DNA from: Paracraurococcus lichenis
Lineage (GTDB): Bacteria; Pseudomonadota; Alphaproteobacteria; Acetobacterales; Acetobacteraceae
Direction: 5' to 3'
Assembly (NCBI RefSeq): GCF_030657435.1
Contig: NZ_JAUTWS010000030.1
Location: 1 to 64,000, forward strand
Length of the DNA stretch: 64,000 nt
A model generated the notes under the pieces. That model did no database searches, was not told the DNA's origin, and saw only the letters and a program-made list of their open reading frames with translations. Both the position numbers and the translations under genes were made by a program. Shown here piece by piece: positions 11,585 through 20,191 of this stretch. The number at the start of each line of letters is the position of its first letter. Within the stretch, counting starts at the first letter, position 1.

Positions 11585-11700
11585 GCCGATGACCGAAGGG
11601 CCGGATGGCCGGATGGCCGGATGGCCGGATGGCCGGATGGCCGGATGGCCGGATGGCCGGATGGCCCGAAGGTCTGAATCGGCTCGCCCAATATACAAGG
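11585..11700. repeat. Dispersed element copy 1, with tandem-octamer core
   Basis: This stretch begins 5 bases after the matR stop. Its left end (GCCGATGACCGAAGGGCCGG) and right end (from GGATGGCCCGAAGG to the AAGG at 11700, including AGGTCTGAATCGGC) match the element at 37643-37740 at nearly every base, while the interiors are unrelated. Here the interior is a run of eight octamers. The similarity extends leftward through the TGAGGC that includes the stop codon of the preceding gene. It has no transposase. It behaves like a small non-autonomous or REP-like extragenic element, possibly also acting as a 3' end. Confidence 0.7.
11603..11666 (+). repeat. Eight perfect tandem copies of GGATGGCC
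   Basis: The octamer GGATGGCC is repeated eight times without interruption over 64 bases. Because 24 bases equal three octamers, the frames stay open and encode spurious MAGWPDGR-type or reverse PSGHPAIR-type repeats. Copy number in such arrays often varies by slipped-strand replication. It forms the core of a dispersed element and is not in a gene I can support. Confidence 0.95.
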
Positions 11701-11730
11701 TGGCTGGCGGGATCGCGCGGCTGGCCCGCC

Positions 11731-12048
11731 ATGCCGCCGCCCGAGGACCCGGATCCCGACCGCGCCGCCCTGCTGGCCCGCTGGCTGGACCTGACCCGCC
11801 GCGTCCTGCCCGGCATGGCCGTGGCGCAGCGCTGGCCGATCCGGCGGGACCACTGCTTCATGCGGGTCTGCCTGGACGCGGCGCTCGGCGGCCGCTGGGA
11901 CGCGGCGGTGCGGCGCCCGGCCATCCGCCACCTGACGCCGGCGCAGCTGCAGGCGGCCGTCGCGGCGGCGGCGCGGATCGCCGCGGAGCCCGGGCTGCTG
12001 CCGGGGCTGAACCGGCAATCCCTGGCCTGGCGCGGCAGGCTCCGCTGA
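11731..12048 (+). CDS. Conserved small protein of unknown function
   Basis: A 105-residue ORF with biased codon use typical of the genome. It contains WPIRRDHCFMRVCLDAALGG, AIRHLTPAQLQAAV and a C-terminal LNRQSLAWRGRLR. I recall similar small bacterial proteins with a DHCFxRxxLD block and an LNxxSLxWRG ending, sometimes labelled acetyltransferase-related without a clear domain, so I assign no function. ATG 11731 is chosen because everything upstream in frame is the tandem-repeat element. It could be transcribed with the aldehyde dehydrogenase that starts 62 bases downstream. Confidence 0.6.
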   Translation: MPPPEDPDPDRAALLARWLDLTRRVLPGMAVAQRWPIRRDHCFMRVCLDAALGGRWDAAVRRPAIRHLTPAQLQAAVAAAARIAAEPGLLPGLNRQSLAWRGRLR

Positions 12049-12110
12049 CCCTCCCTTGCCCGCGCCCCTCCCCGGCGCCATGGTCCGCCGACCGCTGAGG
12101 AGGCAACGCC

Positions 12111-13622
12111 ATGCTCGACCGCCCGCATCCCACCCCCGCCGAGCCGGTCCTCGACCCCTTCGCGCTGGCGAAGGCGCTGTCCGGCTTCCATTTCATCGAT
12201 GGCGGCTATGTCCCGGGCCGCAACGGCAAGACCTTCGCGGTGGTGAACCCGGCGACCGGCATCGAGGTCGCCCGCGCCGCCGAGGGCGATGCGGATGACG
12301 TGGACACCGCCGTCCGGAGCGCCGCCCGCGCGCAGAAGGAATGGGCCAAGGTGCCGGCGCGCAAGCGCGGCGCGCTCGTTTACCAGTGCGCCGCCCTGCT
12401 GAAGGAGCACCAGGAGGAGCTGGCGCGGCTCATCGCGCTCGAGACCGGCAAGGCGCTGCGGACGGAGAGCCGGGTCGAGGCCGGCGTGGTCGCCGACATC
12501 TTCGAGTTCTTCGGCGGCCTCGGCTCCGAGCTGAAGGGCGAGAGCGTGCCCTTCGCGCCCAACGTGTTGAGCGTGACGGTGCGCGAGCCGCTCGGCGTCG
12601 TCGGCGCCATCATTCCCTGGAACGTGCCCATGCTGCTGATGGCGCTGAAGGTCGCGCCGGCGCTGGTGGCGGGCAACACGGTGGTGGTCAAGAGCGCCGA
12701 GGAGGCGCCGCTCGCGGTCATGCGCATTTGCGAGCTGATGAACCGCGTGCTGCCGGCGGGCTGCTTCAACATCCTCTCGGGCTTCGGCCCGGACTGCGGC
12801 GCACCGCTGGTCGAGCACCCGAAGGTCCGCAAGGTGACCTTCACCGGCTCGGTCGAGACCGGCAAGATCGTCGCCCGCGCGGCGGCGGAGAAGCTGGTGC
12901 CGGTCACGCTCGAGCTCGGCGGCAAGTCGCCGATGATCGTCTTCGCCGATTGCGACTTCGACAAGACAGTGTCGGGCGCGCTGACCTCCATGCGCTTCAC
13001 CCGCCAGGGCCAGAGCTGCACGGCGGCGAGCCGCATCTATGTCGAGCGGCCGATCTTCGACCGCTTCGTCCAGGCCATGACGTCGGCCGTCGACAACATG
13101 GTCATGGGCGACCCGCTGGACGAGAAGACCGATATCGGCACCATCGTCAGCGAGGGGCAGCTCGAGAAGGTGCGCGGCTTCATCGAGGAAGGCACGAAGA
13201 CCCCGGGCGCGACCGCGCATGTGTGCTCCGCGATGCCGAAGGACCCGGCGCTGAAGAAGGGCCTGTTCATCCAGCCCGTGATCTTCACCGGCCTGACCAA
13301 GGACAGCCGGCTGGTGCGCGAGGAGATCTTCGGCCCCGTCACCGTCATCGCGCCCTTCGACGACCCGGAGGCCGTGCTGGCCGAGGCGAATGACAGCGAG
13401 TACGGCCTCGCCGCCAGCCTCTGGACCAACAACCTCAAGGTCGGCCTGGATCTCGCGCACCGGCTGGAGGCGGGGCTGGTGCAGATCAACCAGAACCTCG
13501 TGGTGCAGGCCAACCTGTCCTATGGCGGCGTGAAGAGCAGCGGCCTCGGCAAGGAGGCTTCGCTGGAGGCCATGCTGGAGCACTTCATGCACAAGAAGAC
13601 CATTATGGTGAACATGGCCTGA
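12111..13622 (+). CDS. NAD(P)-dependent aldehyde dehydrogenase
   Basis: A 503-residue member of the ALDH superfamily that oxidises an aldehyde to the acid. It has the PWNVP strand near residue 168, the FTGSVETG Rossmann loop, the general base Glu in LELGGKSP and the catalytic Cys in GQSCTAASRIY. A GGAGG lies upstream of ATG 12111. It lies downstream of matR on the same strand. A semialdehyde from malonate metabolism is a tempting but unsupported substrate, and betaine-aldehyde or aromatic aldehyde dehydrogenases look equally similar. Confidence 0.93.
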   Translation: MLDRPHPTPAEPVLDPFALAKALSGFHFIDGGYVPGRNGKTFAVVNPATGIEVARAAEGDADDVDTAVRSAARAQKEWAKVPARKRGALVYQCAALLKEHQEELARLIALETGKALRTESRVEAGVVADIFEFFGGLGSELKGESVPFAPNVLSVTVREPLGVVGAIIPWNVPMLLMALKVAPALVAGNTVVVKSAEEAPLAVMRICELMNRVLPAGCFNILSGFGPDCGAPLVEHPKVRKVTFTGSVETGKIVARAAAEKLVPVTLELGGKSPMIVFADCDFDKTVSGALTSMRFTRQGQSCTAASRIYVERPIFDRFVQAMTSAVDNMVMGDPLDEKTDIGTIVSEGQLEKVRGFIEEGTKTPGATAHVCSAMPKDPALKKGLFIQPVIFTGLTKDSRLVREEIFGPVTVIAPFDDPEAVLAEANDSEYGLAASLWTNNLKVGLDLAHRLEAGLVQINQNLVVQANLSYGGVKSSGLGKEASLEAMLEHFMHKKTIMVNMA

Positions 13623-13627
13623 GGGTC

Positions 13628-13951
13628 ATGGCGCTGCGCGCCGGCTTAGCCAGGCTCGGCCCGGCGCGCGCCTGGCTCGCGGCGGCCCTCATCCTGGCCG
13701 CCGCCGTCGCCGCGGCGGAGGCGCAGACCGCCGGCCCGCCCGGCACCGGCGGCTGCGCCGCGCACCAGGCCGGGCTCGCGGCGCTGGCCGGGCTGACGGA
13801 GCAGGAGGCGATCGCGGCCATGGAGCGGATGCCGGGCATCCGCACCGCGCGCGTCGCCGGCCCCGGCCAGCCCATGACGCGGGACTACCGGCCGGAGCGC
13901 GCGACGATCCTCCTGCGCGACGGTCGCGTGGAGCGGGTGATCTGCGGCTGA
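13628..13951 (+). CDS. Secreted I78-type peptidase inhibitor-like protein
   Basis: The 107-residue product has an N-terminal signal peptide (hydrophobic stretch AAALILAAAVAAAEAQ near residues 18-33) and a small domain with LAALAGLTEQEA, IRTARVAGPGQPMTRDYRPERATILLRDGRVERVICG. The PGxxxTxDYxxxR and terminal V-x-C-G pattern matches Inhibitor_I78 proteins, single small domains thought to inhibit serine peptidases in the periplasm. It starts 6 bases after the aldehyde dehydrogenase stop and is followed by a strong hairpin. Binding of any protease is untested. Confidence 0.7.
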   Translation: MALRAGLARLGPARAWLAAALILAAAVAAAEAQTAGPPGTGGCAAHQAGLAALAGLTEQEAIAAMERMPGIRTARVAGPGQPMTRDYRPERATILLRDGRVERVICG

Positions 13952-13974
13952 GCCCGGCCGTCCCGCGGCCGGGC
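13952..13974 (+). terminator. Hairpin after the I78-like gene
   Basis: GCCCGGCCG and CGGCCGGGC form a 9-bp perfect stem around a TCCCG loop, beginning directly after the stop codon at 13951. There is no U tract, which is common in high-G+C genomes. Confidence 0.6.
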
Positions 13975-14082
13975 CGCGGACCATTCCGCGCTTGTATTGC
14001 ATACTATGTGCGTTTGCGCATGGCGCCGCGGCGGATGTCACCGGGACACTTCCCACGCCAGGAAGGCGTGGAGAGAACGACG

Positions 14083-14268
14083 ATGATGATCACCCCAATC
14101 CGTTACCGGCCCGACCGTCACCCCAGCGGGCTGCGCGCCGGATGGCCGCGGTCGCTCCTGCTGGTGCCGATGGTCATGCTCGCCCTCCTCGGCGGCCTCG
14201 AGATGCTGGCGACGCCCGACCGCATCGCCGCCATCGCCGCGACGCCGATGGGGCATCCGGCGGAGTGA
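14083..14268 (+). CDS. 61-residue single-membrane-span protein
   Basis: A short ORF reading MMITPIRYRPDRHPSGLRAG followed by one hydrophobic segment (SLLLVPMVMLALLGGLEML) and a tail that ends GHPAE. GGAGAG lies 7 bases before the ATG. Third-position G+C is high, as in real genes here. No family is recognised. It precedes two even smaller ORFs and may be a membrane-anchored microprotein. Confidence 0.5.
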   Translation: MMITPIRYRPDRHPSGLRAGWPRSLLLVPMVMLALLGGLEMLATPDRIAAIAATPMGHPAE

Positions 14269-14367
14269 TCCGCGCCCGCCGGCCGGTGCTGCGGGAGGTG
14301 CGCCACCGCACGGACGCCGCCCGCCGATCGCGCCAGTCTCGCCGCGACAGGTGAAGGAGCGAGCGCC

Positions 14368-14445
14368 ATGCAGACCAGCCATTCCACGCAGCGCGAGGGC
14401 GGCTGCGCGCGCATCGCCGGCCGCAGGCCCGGAGCGGTCCGGTGA
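14368..14445 (+). CDS. 25-residue leader-like ORF
   Basis: The ORF MQTSHSTQREGGCARIAG... has a good ribosome site (GAAGGAG, 7 bases from ATG 14368). Its TGA overlaps the GTG of the next ORF (GTGA). The overlap suggests translational coupling, so it may be a short leader for the following membrane microprotein rather than a functional peptide. Confidence 0.3.
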   Translation: MQTSHSTQREGGCARIAGRRPGAVR

Positions 14446-14597
14446 GGCCCCGCCGCGCCGCCGGCCGCATCCCGGTGCTGCTGATCCTGGCGAACCTCGC
14501 GGTCCTCGCCCTGATCGTCGGTGCCCATGTCGTCCTGCTGCCCGGGGGCGCACCCGCCGCCGCGGCGCCGGACCACCTGGCCTGGACCGGCGACTGA
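14442..14597 (+). CDS. 51-residue single-membrane-span protein
   Basis: Starting at the GTG that overlaps the previous ORF, this encodes MRPRRAAGRI followed by a hydrophobic helix (PVLLILANLAVLALIVGAHV) and an Ala/Pro-rich tail ending HLAWTGD. It has no recognised family. It ends 21 bases before the convergent alcohol dehydrogenase stop. Confidence 0.4.
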   Translation: MRPRRAAGRIPVLLILANLAVLALIVGAHVVLLPGGAPAAAAPDHLAWTGD

Positions 14598-14618
14598 GGG
14601 CGCCGGTCCCGGAAGGCC

Positions 14619-15668
14619 TCAGAGCAGGAAGACGCCCTTGCCGCTGGTCTGGGTGTCGAAGAGCGTATAGGCCTGCTCCGCCTGGTCGAGCCGCCATTCC
14701 TCGGTGAACAGGTCGTCCACCGTGATGCCGCGGTCGACGATGAACTGCGCGCATTCCTCCTGTCCGACCGAGGAGAAGGTCCAGGAGCCGATGACCGTCG
14801 CCTGCCGCCGCAGCATGTCCGGCGAGACGTCGATCGTGACCTCCCCGCCCTCGCCCACGAAGCAGCAGGTGCCCCAAACCTTCAGCGCGCGGATCGCCTG
14901 GATGCGCGCCTGCGGCGAGGAGGAGGTGTCGAGGGTGAGGTCGGCGCCGAGGCCATGCGTCAGGTCTCGGATCGCCGCCACCGGATCGACGTTGGAGGGG
15001 TTGATCGCGTCCGCCGCGCCGAACTGCTTCGCGCGTTCCAGCCGCTGCGGCGAGATGTCGAGCGCGATGACCCGCGCGCCCATCGCCGTCGCCAGTTGGG
15101 TCGCGGACAGGCCGACCGGCCCCTGCCCGAAGATGGCGATGGTGTCGTTGCCGGAGATGTTCATCCGCCGCAGCGCGCCCCAGGCCGTGCCGGTGCCGCA
15201 GGAGATGGCCGCGCCCGCCTTGAAGCTCAGCGCCTCGTGCAGCGGGACCAGCGTATTGGCCGGGACCGCCATGTACTGGGCATGGCCGCCATGGGCGTTG
15301 TTGCCATAGACCTTGACCGAGGTCTTCTGGCAGAGCTGCTGCCAGCCGGTGCGGCAGTGGTTGCAGGTGGTGCAGCCCTGGTAGTGGTGCACCATGACGC
15401 GCTGGCCGATCTTGGCCTGGCGCGGATCGACGCCCGGGCCCACGGCCGCGACGACGCCGCAGGGCTCGTGCCCGGCGATGACGGGCCCGTCGGCGGTGGC
15501 GAGGCCGTTGTTCTGCCGCAGGCCGCGCGGCCGGCGGTACTGCTTCAGGTCGCTGCCGCACATGCCGGAGGCCTTCATCTCCAGCACCACCTCCCCGAAG
15601 CCCGGCGTGGGGTCGGGGAAGGACATGATCTCCAGCTCCCGGTCGCCCGTGAACACGATGCCGTGCAT
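14619..15668 (-). CDS. Zinc-dependent medium-chain alcohol dehydrogenase
   Basis: A 349-residue MDR-family enzyme. Catalytic zinc ligands are in SGMCGSDLK (Cys near 37) and GHEPCG; the structural zinc loop reads GCTTCNHCRTGWQQLC; the nucleotide fold has GQGPVGLSA. An AGGAGG precedes ATG 15668. It lies 126 bases downstream of an AraD-like aldolase on the same strand. The pair may act on a sugar-acid or diol intermediate, but the substrate is not predictable from sequence. Confidence 0.92.
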   Translation of the reverse strand: MHGIVFTGDRELEIMSFPDPTPGFGEVVLEMKASGMCGSDLKQYRRPRGLRQNNGLATADGPVIAGHEPCGVVAAVGPGVDPRQAKIGQRVMVHHYQGCTTCNHCRTGWQQLCQKTSVKVYGNNAHGGHAQYMAVPANTLVPLHEALSFKAGAAISCGTGTAWGALRRMNISGNDTIAIFGQGPVGLSATQLATAMGARVIALDISPQRLERAKQFGAADAINPSNVDPVAAIRDLTHGLGADLTLDTSSSPQARIQAIRALKVWGTCCFVGEGGEVTIDVSPDMLRRQATVIGSWTFSSVGQEECAQFIVDRGITVDDLFTEEWRLDQAEQAYTLFDTQTSGKGVFLL

Positions 15669-15757
15669 GCGTTTCCTCCTGATCGCTGTCGTTGCCGCGG
15701 ATGCTAGACCGCGTCAGCGGGCGCCGGAAGGCGCGTTCGGGCGCCTTCGACGGCGTC

Positions 15758-15779
15758 GAGCGCCCCTCGAGGGGCGCTC
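15758..15779. repeat. 22-base perfect palindrome in an operon gap
   Basis: An 11-bp inverted repeat with no loop (arms GAGCGCCCCTC and its complement) lies between the AraD-like stop and the dehydrogenase start. It is preceded by GCGCCTTCGAC at 15741-15751, a sequence also present in the hairpin at 62436-62458. It could end transcription or set relative expression of the two genes. Confidence 0.6.
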
Positions 15780-15794
15780 ACGACGCGGGCGTGG

Positions 15795-16718
15795 CTATTT
15801 CCCCCAGCGCAGCACCAGCGGGTCGAGCCGCCGCGCCGCGTCCAGCAGCCCCTCCCGCGTCGCCGGATGCAGCGGCTGCAGGGGGTGCCGCGGCGCGCCG
15901 CAGCGGATCACGCCGCCCGCCTCCATCAGCGCCTTGGCCGCGAGCAGCCCGCATTGCCGGTTCTCGTAATTGATCAGCGGCAGCCACTTCGCATAGGCCG
16001 CCACTGCCGCCTCCCGGTCGCCGGCGAGATAGGGATCGGTGATCTGCCGGATGCCGTCCGGGAAGCCGCCACCCGTCATCGACCCCGTCGCCCCGGCATC
16101 GAGGTCGGCGAGCAGCGTGATCGCCTCCTCCCCGTCCCAGGGGCCGACCACCGCCTCGCCGCCCAGCGCGATCAGCTCCCGCAGCTTGGCCGCGGCCTGC
16201 GCCACCTCGATCTTGAAATAGGCGACGTTCGGGATCTCCCGCGCCATGCGGGCGAGGAAGGGCGCCGAGAGCGTCGTGCCGGCGACCGGCGCGTCCTGGA
16301 TCATGATCGGGATCGAGATGGCCTCCGAGACCCGGCGGAAGAAGTCGAAGATCGCCGCCTCCCCCACCCGGATCGTCGCGCCGTGATAGGGCGGCATGAC
16401 CATCACCATGGCCGCCCCGGACTCCTGCGCCCGCCGGCTGCGCTCGGCGCAGGCCGCGCTGCTGAAATGCGTCGTGGTGACGATCACCGGCACGCGCCCG
16501 GCGACATGCGCCAGCACGGCCTGCATCACCCGCTCCCGCTCGGCGTCCTCGAGCACGAATTGCTCGGAGAAGTTGGCCAGGATGCAGAGCCCCTCCGACC
16601 CCGCATCGATCATGAAGTCGACGCAGCGCTTCTGCCCCTCAAGGTCGAGGGCGCCGGTAGCGTCGAAGATGGTGGGCACCACCGGGAAGACGCCCCGGTA
16701 GGCGGTCGCCTTGGCCAT
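15795..16718 (-). CDS. DHDPS-family aldolase/dehydratase, AraD-like
   Basis: A 307-residue (beta/alpha)8 protein of the DapA superfamily. The Schiff-base lysine is Lys169 in VAYFKIEV. The DapA catalytic tyrosine region reads PIMIQDAPVAGT, so the canonical Tyr is absent and this is not a lysine-pathway DapA. The sequence instead resembles L-2-keto-3-deoxyarabonate dehydratases, including GPWDGEEAITLLADLDAGATGSMTGGGFPDGI. GGAGG lies 6-7 bases before ATG 16718. I infer a role in sugar-acid breakdown together with the downstream dehydrogenase. Confidence 0.85.
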   Translation of the reverse strand: MAKATAYRGVFPVVPTIFDATGALDLEGQKRCVDFMIDAGSEGLCILANFSEQFVLEDAERERVMQAVLAHVAGRVPVIVTTTHFSSAACAERSRRAQESGAAMVMVMPPYHGATIRVGEAAIFDFFRRVSEAISIPIMIQDAPVAGTTLSAPFLARMAREIPNVAYFKIEVAQAAAKLRELIALGGEAVVGPWDGEEAITLLADLDAGATGSMTGGGFPDGIRQITDPYLAGDREAAVAAYAKWLPLINYENRQCGLLAAKALMEAGGVIRCGAPRHPLQPLHPATREGLLDAARRLDPLVLRWGK

Positions 16719-16849
16719 GCGATTTCCTCCGCGCGGCCGGTCCGCCCGGCCTTCCTGCATGCCCCGCTTCTGCGCCTTGCGCGGCGGCGGTCAAGGCCCG
16801 CCCGGCCGGTGACCGGGACGTGACATCGCCACCGGCCGGCACCGCGCGC

Positions 16850-19282
16850 ATGGACGCGGCGGCGGCGCGCGGGCATGGTCCGGCCGATGATCCGCACCCG
16901 ACCGGGCCGCGCCGCGGCCGCCGCCCGCTGACCCGCCCGCCGCGCCGGAGCCCCTGGCGCTGGCCGCGCCGGATCCTGCTGGGCCTGCTGGCGCTGCCGC
17001 TGGCGGCCGCCGGGCTCGCCGCCGGCGCCGTCTGGTGGACGCTGCCCGCGCAGAATGCCGAGCTTCGCCTGCCCGGCCTCTCCGCCCGCGTCATCGTCAC
17101 GCTCGATCAGCACGGCATCCCCCGTATCGCCGCCCGCACCGAGGCGGATGCCGCCATGGCGCTGGGCTGGCTGCATGCGCGGGACCGGCTGTTCCAGATG
17201 GAGATGATGCGTCGCGGCGCCTCCGGCCGGCTGTCGGAGATCGCCGGCACCGCCACGCTCCGCGCCGACCGCTTCGTCCGTACCCTCGGCCTCGCCCGCC
17301 GGGCGGAGGCGGACCTCGCCACCCTGCCCGCCGGTGCGCGCGCCCTGCTCGAGGCCTATGCCGCTGGGGTGAATGCCTGGATAGCCGCCCGGGGCCGTTT
17401 CGCCGCGCCGGAATTCCTCGCCCTCGGCGCGCCGGAGCCCTGGAAGCCAGCGGACAGCCTGCTCTGGGCCAAGGTCATGGGCATCTGGCTCTCGGCCAAC
17501 TGGCAGAGCGAGATCACCCGCGCCCGCCTCGCCGCCACCCTGCCGCCGGAGCGGCAGCGCGAGCTCTGGCCGGAGGATGCCAGCCCCGGCCGGCCGGACC
17601 TGGCGGCGGTGGATCCCGGGCACCTCGCGCGCCTGGCCGCGGCCCTGCCGCATTTCCCGGAGCCCGGCACCCTCCCCGCCTCGGCCAGCAATGCCTGGAC
17701 GGTCGGGCCCGGCCGCTCGGCGACAGGGGCGCCGCTGCTCGCCTCCGACCCGCATCTCGGCTTCCAGGCGCCCATCCTCTGGTACCTCGCCCGGATCGAC
17801 CTGGCCGACGGGCGCCTGCTCGCCGGCGCCACCAGCCCGGGCGTGCCGCTGATGGTCATCGGCCGCAATGCCGACCTCGCCTGGGGCTTCACGACAACCA
17901 CCTCCGACACCCAGGACGTCTTCGTCGAACGCCTGGCCGGGCGGGATGCCTATGAGACGCCGGATGGCCCGAAGCCCTTCGCGGTGCGGGAGGAGGTGAT
18001 CCGCATCCGCGGCGCCGAGCCCGTGACGCTGCGGGTGCGGGAGACGCGGCACGGGCCGGTGGTCTCCGACCTCGATGACGCACCGCCCGCCGACCGGGTC
18101 CTCGCCGTCGCCATGGCCAATCTGGCGCCGGCCGATACCGCCGCGGCGGGGCTGCTGGCGCTGAACCGGGCCGGGAGCCTCGCCGAGGCACGCGCGGCCG
18201 CCGCCCTGATCTCCAGCCCGCCGCAGAACCTGATGGCCGCCGACCGGCATGGCCGCATCGGCATGTACCTCACGGGACGCACCCCGATCCGCCGCGCCGG
18301 CGACGGCATGCTGCCCGCCCCGGGCTGGGACGGCAGCCATGACTGGACCGGCTGGATCCCCTTCGATGCCATGCCGCATGTCGAGGACCCCGCGAGCGGC
18401 GCCATCGCCAATGCCAACAACCGCCCGGTGCCGCCGGACAGCCCGGTCTTCCTCGGCCGCGACTGGCCCGACGACTGGCGCTTCCGGCGCCTCGGCACGC
18501 TGCTGGCGGCGCGGCCGCGGCACGACGTTGCCAGCTTCGTCGCCATCCAGCGCGACACCGTCTCCGCCTTCGCGCAGGACCTGCTGGGGCCGGGGGCGCT
18601 GCTGCGGCGCATCCCCCGGCCGGAGGGCGCGGCCGGGGCGGCCCTCGACCTGCTGCTGGCCTGGGACGGCGACGTCGCCGCCGACCGGCCGGAGGGCCTC
18701 GTCTTCAATGCCTGGATCGCCGCGGTCGGCCGGCTGGCCCTGGCGCAGGGCGGGGTGCCGGAGGGCACGGTGCGGCCACGCGCGGAGTTCCTCCGCCAGG
18801 TGCTCGCGCCCGACGGAGGCGGCGCCGCCTGGTGCGGCGGCGACTGCGCCGCGCTTGCCGGCCGCGCGCTGCGGGAGGCGGTCGAGGGCCTGACCGTCAC
18901 CGAGGGGCCGGACCCGGCGGCCTGGCGCTGGGGGCGGGTGCATGTCGCGCAGTTCGGCCACCCGATCCTGCGCATGCTCCCCGGCCTCGGGCCGCTCACC
19001 ACCCTGGCCGCCGCGACGGGCGGCGACGAATGGACCGTGATGCGCGGCGGCATCCGCGGCGCCGGGCCGAACCCCTGGGAGCACGTGCATGGTGCCGGAC
19101 TGCGGCTCGTCGCCGACCTCGCCGACCCCGACCGGACGCTCGCGGTCATCGCCACCGGCCAGTCCGGCAATCCCGCCTCCGCCCATTGGGGGGACCTGCT
19201 GGCCCGCTGGCGGGACGGCGCCATGATCACGTTGCGACGGGCGCCCGAGGAGCTGCGCGGGCGAATCCGCCTGGATCCTTGA
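16850..19282 (+). CDS. Penicillin acylase family (Ntn-hydrolase) protein
   Basis: The precursor is about 810 residues. A basic N-terminus and one hydrophobic segment (ILLGLLALPLAAAGLAAGAVWW) suggest export or anchoring. The chain then matches penicillin/acyl-homoserine-lactone acylases: DxxGIPRIAA, GWLHARDRLFQMEMMRRGASGRL, and an autocleavage site SASNAWTV whose Ser280 would become the N-terminal nucleophile of the beta subunit. Later blocks include FTTTTSDTQD and the NANN motif near residue 520. A GTG 30 bases upstream is an alternative start. Substrates could be beta-lactams, acyl-homoserine lactones or other N-acyl compounds. Confidence 0.88.
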   Translation: MDAAAARGHGPADDPHPTGPRRGRRPLTRPPRRSPWRWPRRILLGLLALPLAAAGLAAGAVWWTLPAQNAELRLPGLSARVIVTLDQHGIPRIAARTEADAAMALGWLHARDRLFQMEMMRRGASGRLSEIAGTATLRADRFVRTLGLARRAEADLATLPAGARALLEAYAAGVNAWIAARGRFAAPEFLALGAPEPWKPADSLLWAKVMGIWLSANWQSEITRARLAATLPPERQRELWPEDASPGRPDLAAVDPGHLARLAAALPHFPEPGTLPASASNAWTVGPGRSATGAPLLASDPHLGFQAPILWYLARIDLADGRLLAGATSPGVPLMVIGRNADLAWGFTTTTSDTQDVFVERLAGRDAYETPDGPKPFAVREEVIRIRGAEPVTLRVRETRHGPVVSDLDDAPPADRVLAVAMANLAPADTAAAGLLALNRAGSLAEARAAAALISSPPQNLMAADRHGRIGMYLTGRTPIRRAGDGMLPAPGWDGSHDWTGWIPFDAMPHVEDPASGAIANANNRPVPPDSPVFLGRDWPDDWRFRRLGTLLAARPRHDVASFVAIQRDTVSAFAQDLLGPGALLRRIPRPEGAAGAALDLLLAWDGDVAADRPEGLVFNAWIAAVGRLALAQGGVPEGTVRPRAEFLRQVLAPDGGGAAWCGGDCAALAGRALREAVEGLTVTEGPDPAAWRWGRVHVAQFGHPILRMLPGLGPLTTLAAATGGDEWTVMRGGIRGAGPNPWEHVHGAGLRLVADLADPDRTLAVIATGQSGNPASAHWGDLLARWRDGAMITLRRAPEELRGRIRLDP

Positions 19283-19351
19283 TTCCCGGCGAACCTCGTT
19301 GCATCGAAGTGGTTGATTTCAGCGCTCCCCACCCCGACACTGCATTGGCCG

Positions 19352-20119
19352 ATGCTGCACCGTCCCAATCGCCGTCCGCAGTTCTTCTACACCACCGCGC
19401 CGCTGCCCTGCCCCTACCTGGCCGGCAGGACGGAGCGGAAGATCGTGACCGAACTGACCGGGCCGGAGGCGGAGGCGCTGCACGACCGCCTGTCCCGCGC
19501 CGGCTTCCGGCGCAGCCACAACATCGCCTATTCGCCGGTCTGCCCCGGTTGCAACGCCTGCGTCCCGATCCGCATCCTGGCGCCGGAATTCGAGCCGAAC
19601 CGGGCGCAGCGGAAGCTGCAGAAGATCAACGCCGACCTTGCCGGCTTCGAGATGCCGGCGCGCGCGACCGCCGAGCAGTTCCAGCTCTTCCAGCGCTACC
19701 AGCAGGCGCGGCACGGCGATGGCGACATGGCGGCGATGGGCTTCTACGACTACCGCGCCATGGTCGAGGACACGCCGATCACCACGGGCATGGTGGAGTT
19801 CCGCGACGCGCATGACCGGCTGCTCGGCGCCTGCCTGACGGACTGGCTGAGCGACGGGCTCTCGGCCGTCTATTCCTTCTACGACCCGGCGGAGGCGCGG
19901 CGCTCGCTGGGGTCCTGGGCCATCCTCTGGCTGATCGCCCGGGCGCGGGTGCTCGGCCTGCCCTTCGTCTATCTGGGCTACTGGGTCCCGGAGAGCCGGA
20001 AGATGTCCTACAAGAGCCGCTTCCGCCCGAGCGAGGTCCTCACGGGCGGCATCTGGCGGGTGCTGGAGGAGGAGATGATCCCCGCCGAGGCGCCCGTGGT
20101 GCCGGAGACGGCGGGGTAG
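19352..20119 (+). CDS. bpt: Aspartate/glutamate leucyltransferase (Bpt, N-end rule)
   Basis: A 255-residue arginyltransferase-related enzyme. Bacterial Bpt adds leucine to proteins with N-terminal Asp or Glu, which marks them for ClpS/ClpAP. The N-terminal FFYTTAPLPCPYLAGRTERK, the cysteine pair in CPGCNACVPIRI and the C-terminal YLGYWVPESRKMSYKSRFRP are diagnostic. The start at ATG 19352 gives the usual family length; the longer frame adds only non-conserved sequence. It stands alone. Confidence 0.94.
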   Translation: MLHRPNRRPQFFYTTAPLPCPYLAGRTERKIVTELTGPEAEALHDRLSRAGFRRSHNIAYSPVCPGCNACVPIRILAPEFEPNRAQRKLQKINADLAGFEMPARATAEQFQLFQRYQQARHGDGDMAAMGFYDYRAMVEDTPITTGMVEFRDAHDRLLGACLTDWLSDGLSAVYSFYDPAEARRSLGSWAILWLIARARVLGLPFVYLGYWVPESRKMSYKSRFRPSEVLTGGIWRVLEEEMIPAEAPVVPETAG

Positions 20120-20191
20120 AACGACCGGCGCCTGAGTGGCGCCACCCAAGCGTCGCAATGTCACCGGCGAGGCAAGCCGGACCATCCGGCA

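Noticed and set aside
11603-11666. CRISPR array
   Set aside because: The repeats are contiguous octamers without spacers, and no cas genes are present.
11605-11730. N-terminal extension of the 105-residue protein with MAGWPDGR repeats
   Set aside because: The extension is just the translated tandem octamers and the element end; the conserved part begins at ATG 11731.
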